Shown: piece by piece, positions 1 through 9,574 of the stretch | Layout of the letters: each line of letters begins with the position of its first letter | Position numbering within the stretch: the stretch's first letter is position 1 | Source of the DNA: Lindgomyces ingoldianus | Taxonomy: Eukaryota; Ascomycota; Dothideomycetes; Pleosporales; Lindgomycetaceae | Length of the DNA stretch: 64,000 nucleotides | Direction of reading: 5' to 3' | NCBI RefSeq assembly: GCF_010093535.1 | Contig: NW_022985187.1 | Coordinates: 664,051 to 728,050, forward strand | Translations under genes and position numbers: made by a program | Notes under the pieces: generated by a model | What the model saw: the letters and a program-made list of their open reading frames with translations, nothing else | Told to the model about the DNA's origin: nothing | The model's database searches: none

Positions 1-2
1 AC

Positions 3-728
3 CAGTACGCCCACGGCCTGACACCCCCGATGCACTGGGTTCGTAAGCGGCGCTTCCGGCCACGAGTGTCCTATCGCCGCATCGAAGAGGTCGAAGCCAC
101 GGTAGACGCCCTCCTCGACGACGACGCCAAAGCGTCTGCAGATGGCGGCAAATGCGAGTACCAGGTCCTGGATGCCGACAAGCTGAACTCAGACGAAGAC
201 ACCTCCAGCGACGAATCGGAAGAAGATGAAGAAGTGGTCGAGGCGCAATACATGGAAGGCGAGACACCTGCTGCTATAGACCCGGAAGCCGAAGAAGTCG
301 ATGCCAACGACCTGGAGAAGATGATGGCCGCAGAGTTCGAGGAAGACGATCTCTTTGGCGGCGGTATCGTGGATACGCCAGCAACTTCCCACGACGTAGC
401 ATTGCATGCTCTCGGCGAGACGGCCATCCCGACAACCGAGAGCCCTGGTTCTAATCCTGAGACGGAATCCGCAGACGACGACGACGACGATGACGACGAT
501 GCAGAATCAGATGAAGAAGTCGTCGACGAGGTCGCTCTTGCGGCGCAACGTGACCAGGACCAGACCAGGGAGGAGATTAAGGAGTTGGAGAAGGAGATTG
601 CGGCTGCTTGGGAGCAGCATAACAGGACCGGAAATATCCCCTTCCAAAAGAAGATCAAGCAGAAGATTGAGCGGTTGACTCAAGATTTGAATGTCAAGAA
701 GTCGACGCTTGGAGACGAAGTAGATTGA
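3..728 (+). CDS. TAF7: TFIID subunit TAF7, C-terminal part (5' truncated by window)
   Basis: The reading frame is open from the window edge and ends at a TGA at 726-728 (about 241 residues visible). The first residues (HGLTPPMHWVRKRRF, then RRIEEVEATVDALL) match the end of the TAFII55 N-terminal domain that defines TAF7, a TFIID subunit binding TAF1. After this comes a long acidic, low-complexity region with an uninterrupted Asp run encoded by a GAC/GAT repeat near 473-500. A basic C-terminal coiled-coil-like helix follows (EEIKELEKEIAAAWEQHNRTGNIPFQKKIKQKIERL), a usual fungal TAF7 ending. The first in-frame ATG at 30 is internal; the true start lies upstream of the window. Family assignment is from knowledge of the conserved segment. 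The antisense ORF over the same bases is a shadow of the Asp/Glu-rich codons. Confidence 0.85.
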   Translation, partial: QYAHGLTPPMHWVRKRRFRPRVSYRRIEEVEATVDALLDDDAKASADGGKCEYQVLDADKLNSDEDTSSDESEEDEEVVEAQYMEGETPAAIDPEAEEVDANDLEKMMAAEFEEDDLFGGGIVDTPATSHDVALHALGETAIPTTESPGSNPETESADDDDDDDDDAESDEEVVDEVALAAQRDQDQTREEIKELEKEIAAAWEQHNRTGNIPFQKKIKQKIERLTQDLNVKKSTLGDEVD

Positions 729-1283
729 GCGCTTCACGCAGTAGGTGAGGGATAGGAAGTCTCGTAGAATTCACAGAGGCGTTTTATTCTGCATTTTTGA
801 AGCTTAGGCTTGCTCAGGGTGTCCTCCAGGATATCAGACACCAGCATAGGGTAGCGTGTAAAAGAACGCTAGATTGTCACTTTACACTGCAGGTCTACTA
901 GTGGAATGAGAAGAGACACCATCTGGATTAAGTCTGGATATATACTGTTTATTGATACTCGCCGCACATGACAGCGAAGACAAGGACCCATCTATCGCTC
1001 CCAATGCTGAATTCAAGTGCAAAGCGCCTAGCCTAAAGCGCCCCAGAAATCCCAGAACAGAGGAGAGCGAACTTGTGTGCAATGAGGAAAACAACAAAAC
1101 GCCGCCAGGGTATGAATGAAAGAATTGAATGACAGCCCCTAAATCCAAGATTATGCTCGCTAGCTATTGCTTTACCCCTGAATAACAAGAATCCAGTCTT
1201 AAAACACCAAGCCCAACAAAGTCTAACATCATCATGGTTGATCGTGTTCGTCAGTCGTAGAGCGTGTGTGAATTAAAGGGCCT
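729..1283. other. Intergenic, converging 3' ends
   Basis: This stretch lies between the TAF7 stop and the stop of the next gene on the minus strand. It should hold both 3' UTRs. I see no gene or repeat. Confidence 0.6.
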
Positions 1284-2624
1284 TCAAACCCGAATTCCAC
1301 TGCCTCCACTCCACCGAAGCCTTCTCAAGCTCATCCCTGCTCTTCCTAGCCCTGTAGTAGCTTCTTTACTACACCTGCCGGCTTCACCACCCACGGTACC
1401 TAATTGGCCCATAGCTTCTGCGTGGCCCGCCTCCTTACCAACAACGTACCCAGCGGAGAAACTCAACGCACTCACAAGGACTACAACGCCAGCGCTGACT
1501 ACCCACGTGAATAGCGTAGGGCTGATTTCGTCGACCATTGGACCCGTCCTTCGTGCTTTCTTGATCGCACGACGGTCCTTGCTATTGCCATGGACGTTGG
1601 CGCCGGTGGGCATGCCAGCTTTCCGCTTGGATTTGTCTGAAGGGCTTGAACTGGTGGTGCGGGGAGAGGAAGCAGGAGAAGATGTGAGCGGGTTGCTGCT
1701 TGTTTCTTCGCCTTCTTCGCCCAGTGCAACGGACTCGGGAACTAAACGGAGTGTCGTTGGGTCTACACGAGCCGAAGGATTTGCTGTGCTTGTACGGGAT
1801 TGGCCTGGCTTGGGCAGGCCACGAACAGCGGCAGCAGCAGACAGGAGTGTTGACAAACTAGCTCGTAGAGCCTCGTCATGGTCGGCATGATATGTGGGGG
1901 CCACGGCGTTGAAAGGAGAATGCTGTGGGTAGGAGTGACGCTGGGACGAAGCTCGAACCGCAGGCCTTCGAGAAGGGCAACTTTGTCCTTCCTGCACTCT
2001 TATACCCTCAGCTGTTGGTGGGTGTGAGAAGGCGTTAGGTCTCGGCTCGAAAGGGCGACCCGAAGACCTGGGGTAGTTGACCGCAGTTGCATTCTCGTCA
2101 TCGTCGTTTTCGTCATCTCCCTCCCGCTCCGACATAGTCTCGGAAGAAGCGACCGAGTACGCGTTTCGGGAGGGGCGACGCAATTCCTGCTGAAGAGGAG
2201 ATGGACCGAGGCCCTCATTCGAAGACGTCATGACCCGATCTGACTCGCTCTCACTCTCCTCGTACTCTTCCTGACTGCTGCCTCCGCCTGCGCTGCCCGC
2301 ACGGTATCCATGTCTGGCGGTTCGGAAGTGACTGGAGCTTCGTGAGCGTCGCCGTCGGCGATGAAGGTTTGAATCATGCTGGACTCGGAGTCCAGTTGTA
2401 ATGATTTCATCGGCGACCGAGGAGAGCGAGGATGAAGATGGCCTTGATCCGATTTCTACCCAGGATTCTGGTGGGTGCCAGTGGTCAGTAGGGGAAGATA
2501 TTGGTGTACGTGGAGGGGTTCGAAGGGAGCCAAAGGACTCGGTGCAGCCCCGCGCAAAAGACGTACCCTCTGAGGCTCCACCCTGCCTAGGTCGAGGGCC
2601 TTGGTTGTGGTTTTGGTTCTGCAT
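1284..2624 (-). CDS. Hypothetical Ser/Arg-rich protein with one C-terminal membrane segment
   Basis: Single-exon gene of 446 codons. The frame opens further upstream at a GTG, but the first ATG (2622-2624, MQNQNHNQGPRPRQ) is the sensible start. Residues 1 to about 330 are disordered: Ser-, Arg- and acidic-rich, with patches such as HRRRRRSRSSSHF and EYEESESESD. A short conserved-looking helix (DHDEALRASLSTLLSAAAAVRGLPK) follows, then a basic stretch (KSKRKAGMPTG, KDRRAIKKARRTG). One hydrophobic segment (LFTWVVSAGVVVLVSALSFSAGYVVG) starts near residue 370, and a Gly/Arg-rich tail of about 55 residues ends the protein. Basic residues just before the membrane segment suggest a cytosolic N-terminus. 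I recognise the architecture as conserved-hypothetical in ascomycetes but cannot name a function. Confidence 0.6.
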   Translation of the reverse strand: MQNQNHNQGPRPRQGGASEGTSFARGCTESFGSLRTPPRTPISSPTDHWHPPESWVEIGSRPSSSSLSSVADEIITTGLRVQHDSNLHRRRRRSRSSSHFRTARHGYRAGSAGGGSSQEEYEESESESDRVMTSSNEGLGPSPLQQELRRPSRNAYSVASSETMSEREGDDENDDDENATAVNYPRSSGRPFEPRPNAFSHPPTAEGIRVQEGQSCPSRRPAVRASSQRHSYPQHSPFNAVAPTYHADHDEALRASLSTLLSAAAAVRGLPKPGQSRTSTANPSARVDPTTLRLVPESVALGEEGEETSSNPLTSSPASSPRTTSSSPSDKSKRKAGMPTGANVHGNSKDRRAIKKARRTGPMVDEISPTLFTWVVSAGVVVLVSALSFSAGYVVGKEAGHAEAMGQLGTVGGEAGRCSKEATTGLGRAGMSLRRLRWSGGSGIRV

Positions 2625-4017
2625 CGCGCTTCCCTTGAGAGGGGGGTTACACGTCACAGTGGGGATATGCGCTCAGCTGGAGGTTGCTCTTCTGATTTGG
2701 GTTCTTTTGTTTCCCGACTTGGAAAGCCAGCTTCAAGATGCAGGTCCAGCGCTCAAGTAAGCCGGTGGGATCGCCAAAGCAAACAGCGAGGGCGCAACGA
2801 AGATGGTGTTTTCTAGTTCGCACCCTCAACGTCGCGCCCGCCAGCGTCGTCGTTGGAGATAACGTTCAAGCCCAGTTGCTGACGCGGGCAGCAGAGGCTG
2901 GCTGGACCGTCTTGCGCACGGCCTCTAGATTGGCGCGCGATGACGTCTCAGCCGGGAACCGTTCCGAATAATGAGGGCTAAGCGCGGATGAGGGCTTGAG
3001 AATGACAGAGAAGGAGGGTGCAAAAGATAGGTGTTGGGGAGGGGGGAGGGGGGAGGGGAGGAGTGACGAGCAGGATTCAATAAGAATGAAGTCAGACCGG
3101 GGCCTGCGTGATGGTGTTCCTGGAACGGCATTCGTGGGCAACAAGTCTTGCAGGGTTGTCACGCACGCAAATGGGCGGTGGAAGCCAACCTCGTGGACAA
3201 ATCAACTGTCTGCGCCCACCTTCCTCATTCGTGGCTTAGCATTCACTTCTCGCTCACCTGCTCAGATACCAGGCATACATCTATCTTCTTGTCCCTGTCC
3301 TCTCCCCTTGACACTCTCGACACAAGTCTTAGTTACTTCTCTTCGCGGCCGGTTTTGCGTTAATATCGACGTTTGATTGGGACCTGCACAGGCAACGGCA
3401 ATTTTGTCCCCGCACAGTATCCACAACTCTGGGAGCACCGTCTCAAATCCTATCGTGTCCATCACGCCATCAAATGTGCTCTCGACTCTTAGTGGACCAA
3501 ACCTAACGTATATGTATGAACAGTTGTAAACCTTGGTCTCAGCACTGATGCATCTTATCACGCATCACCAAAGGTGGAACATGGCAAGCGGTATTCGGAG
3601 AAGTTTGCAGGCGATGCACGTTCTCTTTAGCCTCAGTGAGACGTATAAGTAACCAACTCCGCTCTGCCCACAGTCCTAAATTCAGGGTGAATATGCGGGA
3701 GATATCCCACGAATGTCTTGAAACGATGCGTAACAAGCACAGCATTGAACTAGCACATGAACCATGCTGAAGCCTTTCCCGCGAGTCTGTCCTCACTAAT
3801 GTACGCTTTCGAATTTCCGCTGTCCTCCTCTCTTAGTCTATTGCCGTCCGTTCCTGGGCCGAGGCATACTGGAAGTCAGACTTTATTTGACTTCATCTCA
3901 TTTCGTTCTTCCTCCCTCTGTTCGCACTGACTGGGTTGCCTCAGGCTAGGTTTTTGACGTCAATCGGAAGGACTGGTGCATGAGCCATGCAGTCTACTTT
4001 TAAGTCTACTCGCACCT
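2625..4017. other. Intergenic region without a supportable gene
   Basis: Only short overlapping ORFs occur in every frame and none resembles a protein. It contains the upstream region of the preceding minus-strand gene and a G-rich tract at about 3035-3061, listed separately. Confidence 0.5.
3035..3061 (+). repeat. G-rich tract with G-quadruplex potential
   Basis: Four or more runs of four to six G separated by single A residues are read directly from the plus strand. This fits the usual G3+N1-7 quadruplex pattern. It lies about 410 bp upstream of the start of the minus-strand gene at 1284-2624, so it could sit in that promoter. No function is shown. Confidence 0.6.
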
Positions 4018-5145
4018 TCATTTCCACCGGCACCACCTTGCTCCCATTTGTTGGAGATGGTGGCACTGAATGCATTGAGGTAGACTCGATTCGGCACTGT
4101 TTCGACGGAGCTTTTCGTTGTTGGGGGTGGACTCTGTGGAGTGGATTAATCCAGAGGCTGGAGAAGTAAACCGGACTTTTGAGGGTCTGTGTCGTTCCTT
4201 CTGGCTAATTCCCTCGTCATCTGAGACTGTGGACATTGGGAAGCCAGAACCTTCAACTCGACGAGATCGTGTCACTTCTTTGAAGACCCCCTTGTCCTTG
4301 TACATTGTCTCCCTAATTTTGGCAGGACGTGGGAGGGAGGATGGCCGACCTTGTGGTTTAGGATGTGGCATCCCCGCTGCTACCACCCGAGCCTTCTGGA
4401 TGGCTGGGTGGTGTTTGCAGAGCTCCTCAGTCTTGCCCGCTGCTTCAATGGAAACACCCCACGTCCACTGGAACAAGACCTCCAGATAGTGGCGAAGACC
4501 TCCAAATGTGGTACATTTCCCCTTTTCCGCGAAAAGAAGATAGTGTGCAAACCTGCACTTGTCTGCCGTTGACGTAGGGGGAATATCTGAGAGTGGGCGT
4601 CCGGCTAACTAAAGTATATGTCAACTGAAGTCTCACAGAACAAAAGAATCCTGCAGGCGTACCAGTCTATCCTGCAACGTATGCGCGTATCGGTAGAGTA
4701 TGCTCAAGGCTATGCTCCGCTGGCCATAAGGTACTAATTTCACTGCCCTTTGCCCGCATAATGTCTCCCCAATTTTGACCTTCGCATCTCGGAGGAGTTG
4801 GTCCTGCCCTAAAGCCAGGGCTCTAGGCAATACACTCTTTTGTATGACGAGTATCCCTTGCTCTAACTTTTTGAAGCGGCGTTCATGGATCCCCTTCTGT
4901 TCTTCTCGTCTCATTACGATGCTGTCAATGGTGTCCTCGATAAAGTATCGTTTTGCTTCGAGCTTCTGCATAAGAGCAGGAAACGTGTCCAGTTGCTCGA
5001 ATCCCTCTTTGTGCATGAAGACTGCCCAAACAGACAGCTCTTCATCGCACAGCCGTTTATGTTGTTGTGATTTCCATAACTGGTGCTCAGAAGCTAAGTG
5101 CAGCTCAGACAGGCGACGGTCAAGGCCCGAGTCTAGCAGCTCCAT
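4018..5145 (-). CDS. Hypothetical two-exon protein, helical N-terminal half
   Basis: Proposed exons are complement(4663..5145) and complement(4018..4608), separated by a 54-bp intron with GTACGC donor and TTTAG acceptor. Both exons are open in a consistent frame across the join. Exon 1 is helical and charged (LDRRLSELHLASEHQLWKSQ, KRYFIEDTIDSIVMRREEQK). Exon 2 contains a compact segment (RFAHYLLFAEKGKCTTFGG, RHYLEVLFQWTWGVSIEAAG) followed by a basic disordered tail. The start is uncertain: coding-like sequence continues upstream of ATG 5145 into a region with a branch-point-like GCTGAC and an AG near 5165-5172, so a short upstream exon beginning in 5200-5270 is possible. No family recognised; the gene call rests on frame continuity and non-random composition. 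Confidence 0.5.
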
Positions 5146-5962
5146 TCTGAAGGATGGCGCATCTAAGTCTATCGATAGTTTTAGTATGTCAGCTGTCACA
5201 TAAGGGCTAAGTGAATATTACAACTTCCCTACAATGATTTAGGTGAATGAGCCATTTCACGTCACTGTCGAGAGCACAGGGGCGGGGATGAGACGACGTG
5301 GCTGTTCCGGGGCGCGCATCCGAACCGTGGAAAGTTGAAGTCGTCGGGGTGTTCATTGTCCATTAGACTAAAATGTACCCAAAGCTAGGTGCTAACCAAG
5401 TAACAACCACCCTTCTGAAGCGGTCGACACAACGTGTTCTATGGAGAGACGTAGAACAAGACAGAAAAAAATTAATTTAGAATTAACGCCACGACAGATT
5501 CAACGCCAATGATGTGGATGAAACCCCACGTTATTCTTCTATGTGGGGAGGACAAAAGCACCTTCGAACAAGGGAGGGTGGAGAAAGAAGCACCAGGGAA
5601 TTTGGCGCTTCTCGACATACGTAACTAATCATCGTAAAGCAGACGGCCGATAACGACAGAATGAGAAACCAGAAGAGAAGTAAAATCCTCAGACTCAACG
5701 AGGCCAAGAGAAATTCAAGATTCCGCCATTGCTAGGCTAGTACGTGAGTTTCCATGGTAGCTTCGAAATTTACTAAATATGTTACAAGAAGGCCGGAAGA
5801 GGAGATGCAGATTAGAAAAGAAGCTCGTAAACCCTGCGCATCATGGGATATTCTAGAGAAGACAGTCCGATCAACGTGGCGGCCAAATGAAATCCGAAAG
5901 TATAAAAGTAGTCGTCGTCGTCTCGAAGTGCGCTCATGCCAAGGAGGCTCCTCTTTGTGTCA
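5146..5962. other. Intergenic, AT-leaning
   Basis: Part of this interval may hold a first exon and promoter of the minus-strand gene at 4018-5145. The right part should be the 3' UTR of the mannosyltransferase. No other gene is visible. Confidence 0.45.
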
Positions 5963-7445
5963 TTAGTGATTACCCTTCTTCTCTTTCTCCTTGTTCTTCT
6001 CATCCTTCTTTTTTGACTCCTTCATGTGTTTGACTGAGTCGCTTATCCAGTCCTTGAATTTTTCCCATGGGTTGCGGTTCAAGCGATTGCTTAATTGGCG
6101 ATAGTTATACATCTCCGCCCAGCAGTCGCGTCCCCATTCGCAGCCTGCCATGTTGACGAGGAAGTCCCGGTCTTTCTCATTGTAGTGGATCTTTGGGTCG
6201 TCTCCTTTTTCTCCACAGGCGCCTGGCGGAAAGCTGTTAACCTTGCGCTGGTGTATGAAGGCCACATGTGGACGGATCCATGGCTGATTGGTATACATGT
6301 ACTCCAAGGCGTCCTGTTCCTTGTGTTCCCACTCCATGTGTTTCTGCTCGTAGCCAACAGGATCCCACCAGATATCCAATAGACGATCAGTCCAGACGCT
6401 CCGTCTTACGAAGAAAGAGCCAAGATTGAAGCCGCCACAATCCTGTGGTACGATTAAATTTATCGAATTGTGTTTGCCATCGCCCTTCGCGGAGCGAGTT
6501 TCAGGGTCCAAATACGCGTCAGTCGGTGGATGGGAAATGTTCAAGGGGTTGTAAACGTTTATGTCTCGGTAGGTGATGTCATCGAGTTGCTTGAAAATAT
6601 GGCTTTGGAGAGAGTAGGATGGTTCCATGATGAAGGTATTGGTATCTAGCCACCAGAACCTGATTATTCGTTAGCAATTGCAAGACTTCGCAAGGTGAAG
6701 TGCTTTCCATTCGGCGTGTGGATATTTTCGCATGGCGTTGCGAATCGTATCCACCTTCTCCCAACTCTCTCTCCATTCATGGGCGTATCGCTTCTTTGTA
6801 CTCATGTCGACAATCTCCAAATCGTAGCCCCAGTTTTGCGTGTACTTCTTTTTATTTTTAACACTATCCCTCTCAATGGCCCATTCACGAGGGCCTTTCC
6901 ACTCCATTACACCTCCTCCCTGGTTTGCGGCGAGGATCAAGACGAATTTGCTGCCGCCCCCGAGTAGGGATGATCGTCGCCATATCCGGTGGAGAGCTGT
7001 TGCTGTTAGCTCGAGTCAAATGCCATGACAAAAAGCCCAACATACGGGTCACATAGAACAATGTTATGGATAGTACCAAGAACAGCAGCAATCCAACAGA
7101 CTTCCTCAGGCGCCAAAGCGTCCGCCCAATCCTGTTCAGATATTGTACAGCCTTATTTCCCTGATATCGGCCCCGGCCCAGCTTCTCCTTCTCGGCATAG
7201 CTAAAAGGTAAACTGGTTGATATCCTTCGAAAATGCCTTCCAAAGAAGCCCTGGTTCCGGGGGTTGAAGGCAGTGTATCCCTTCACCTCTGCGCTCTTGG
7301 CTTGGGCAGAGGCCCAGGTGACACTGTGCGCTCCTCCGTTTGCGTATCCCCGCAAGGGACTCGTTCGTCCGCCAGTGTCATACGGGGTGTTGAGACCCGG
7401 ACTCGACCAGCCCCCAGGATGCGGCGAGGGTGATCTTGACGACAT
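5963..7445 (-). CDS. mnn10: Golgi alpha-1,6-mannosyltransferase, Mnn10-type (GT34)
   Basis: Exons complement(7046..7445), (6708..6996), (5963..6659) give 461 residues. Family GT34 enzymes extend N-glycan mannan in the Golgi as part of M-Pol complexes. The protein has a disordered N-terminus, a single signal-anchor segment near residues 113-134 (SVGLLLFLVLSITLFYVT), then the catalytic domain: KFVLILAANQGGGVMEWKG, the region WEKVDTIRNAMRKYPHAEW, the metal-site motif FWWLDTNTFIMEPS, DCGGFNLGSFFVRRS and EHKEQDALEYMY. The second Asp expected in a DxD motif reads Asn (D-T-N). The tail is Lys/Glu-rich. Intron 1 (6997..7045) is GTATGT/CAG. Intron 2 (6660..6707) restores the conserved AEWFWWLD join only if its donor is GA, not GT. 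Mnn10 versus a close paralogue cannot be decided here. Confidence 0.85.
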
Positions 7446-9574
7446 GTCGAAATTCGCCGGTGTGCCGGGAATTACAGGTAGGGTGCCCCCTGGACTCCCG
7501 CCTGAGACGCCAGTTGTGGTTCCAAGCCTGCCTCGCGCCTCGGAGCCGTCGTGGAGGTTGAGACTCGGGGGATGCTTTGCGGCCGATGAGCGCCTCCGAC
7601 GTTGGCCAGCAGTGGCGGTGGAAGAGGACGGAGAAGCCAGGATGACTGAGGTCTAATTGACCTGCAGAGGAATGCGCCGACTCGCTCGTGTCAAGGGCGT
7701 GGCTTGTGACAATCAAAATGGCTGGTTAAGGCTGGAGCCAAGCAGTCGAGGAAGCGAACTGCGCAAGGAAATTTGGCCGTGACACGGCAGCAGCAAAGCG
7801 TTGCGGCGACGATGCGAACAGCTGGCTGCAAACTGCGAATCTCGTGTGGAGGGAGCGATGGTTGCACTCGCACTCGAGGCGGAAAGGAGCGTTGAGCTCT
7901 GTGGGCGGTGGAACGTCCAGATATTGGGAGGCGCTCGCGCTCACCGCGTTCGTCGAAAGGGCTCCAGGGCGTGCAAGAGGCGACGGGCAGCGCTTTCGAG
8001 GGAGAGCCAAAAGGAAAGGAAAACAGGGCCTCAGGGAGAGCAATTTTCGATGAAATTACTGTGTCCGGCGTACCTATCTGGGCTTCACCCTTCGAACGCT
8101 TGGACGCTTGGCATCTGGGGGTTCACGATTAGCAAAATTAGATAATGCCTTCCGAGGGCTAATCAGTTCCAACGCGGTTATAGATAAAAGCAAACTCGGG
8201 CACATACAGCTGCTTAGAGCGGTATGCGAGATGTTGACCTGCTGCGGATCCATCAGGCCATCAGGCTCGTCGGCGAAATCGGCACCTCGCAGGCCATTCA
8301 TCGTGTCGATGGAAGTGATATAAATAGCCTTGTAACTTTTTGGCCACCTCTAAAGTAACCGTACTAAATCGCCTCTCCAAACACGGACAGAGGCGAAGAA
8401 ACGCTCTCACAATTGCCATGTGACTGCGTGACTTGCCCTTGATGAGTACGCGCTAGGTTTGACCACAGATACTGTAACCTTCTGTCCCCAGGATGCTTTC
8501 TCAAACCCGCCCGTAACAGTGAACATTGCAGCCCCTGGAGTTGAAGGACCAGGACGTCTCCACCAGAAGGTTGCAGGGCGTCTATCCGTCTTCACTCTCC
8601 ACGGCGCTATTGCACGTCTTATGCGTAAGGGAATTGGGGCGAACATTCATCTCAACACCAGAGCATTCTCTCATGCTTCATTGACAATTTGCACTGCTTG
8701 CAGACCAGTGTCGTCTTCAAGCGGTTTCGTCCCGCCAAGAAATGGCCAGGACGGGAGGGTGAGGCTGCAAAGGGATGCCAAGGACGGGAGATGAGCCGTT
8801 AAGCGCCCCAAAGGAAGCCGTCCGACCTCAATCCATCCATCGGATGGCCTTCTAACAAGCCAGCTCGCCATTCGCAGCGTCTCGGGTCTCGTCTTGTGTT
8901 CTGCACTTCCACGCCCCGCGAATCCCGGGCGGCTGCGAGCCTCAAGTCTGCAAGATGGCGCCCGCTAAGACTCAGATCCACTTTGCTGGGAGCTTCGTTC
9001 TCCAATCATCTCACTTTCTCCCCAGCTTCAACTTTGCTTCGTCCATCGAACTTTCGCTCAAGTCAACGTGACCAGTGCTTCTAGCAAATCACAAGTAGAG
9101 TGCAAGGACTGGTACAAGGGGCTATAGAGCGTGTAGTATGGGCCGGAGGCAGCATGGTTACGTTAAGCAATCCAAAGATCTGGAGTTGCATGCTCGCCCG
9201 CTTGCAGCGACTTTCATTCTTCCTCTTCCCTCTCTTCCTGAATTCTTCACTTTCTTAGTCTTCGCTGCAGCTCTTTTCATTGTTCCTACTGTCCCTATTG
9301 TTGACATTATCCCTAACGTTCTTCTACTTCGTTCGGCTTCCTTGTCTTTTCAGCGACTCCCAACAATAGAACAATACCACCACTACAAACGATCGTTGTT
9401 TCAGCCACCCTCGAGGTTTCCTTTCGTTTCCGTACCACCAGAACAATGCACTTTCCATGAATTACTCTTCTCACTAAAGCTATCCCCCCTCCTAAATCCT
9501 CATAGACTCCTCGCTTCAGCCTTCTGACCTCCCCCCCCCGGCACACGACATATCTCATTAGCATTCATCCCAGC
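7446..9574. other. Intergenic region between divergent genes
   Basis: This 2.1 kb should contain the promoters of the mannosyltransferase (leftward) and of the large membrane protein (rightward). The last 350 bp are pyrimidine-rich, ending with a C10 run at about 9530-9539, as is common in fungal leaders. ORFs of 60-130 codons occur but look random. Confidence 0.5.

Noticed and set aside
71..658. 195-codon ORF antisense to TAF7
   Set aside because: Poly-Ser/Thr translation is the complement of the Asp/Glu-rich TAF7 codons.
8459..8794. 111-codon plus-strand ORF in the intergenic region
   Set aside because: No ATG-supported family resemblance, overlapped by minus-strand ORFs of similar length; looks random.
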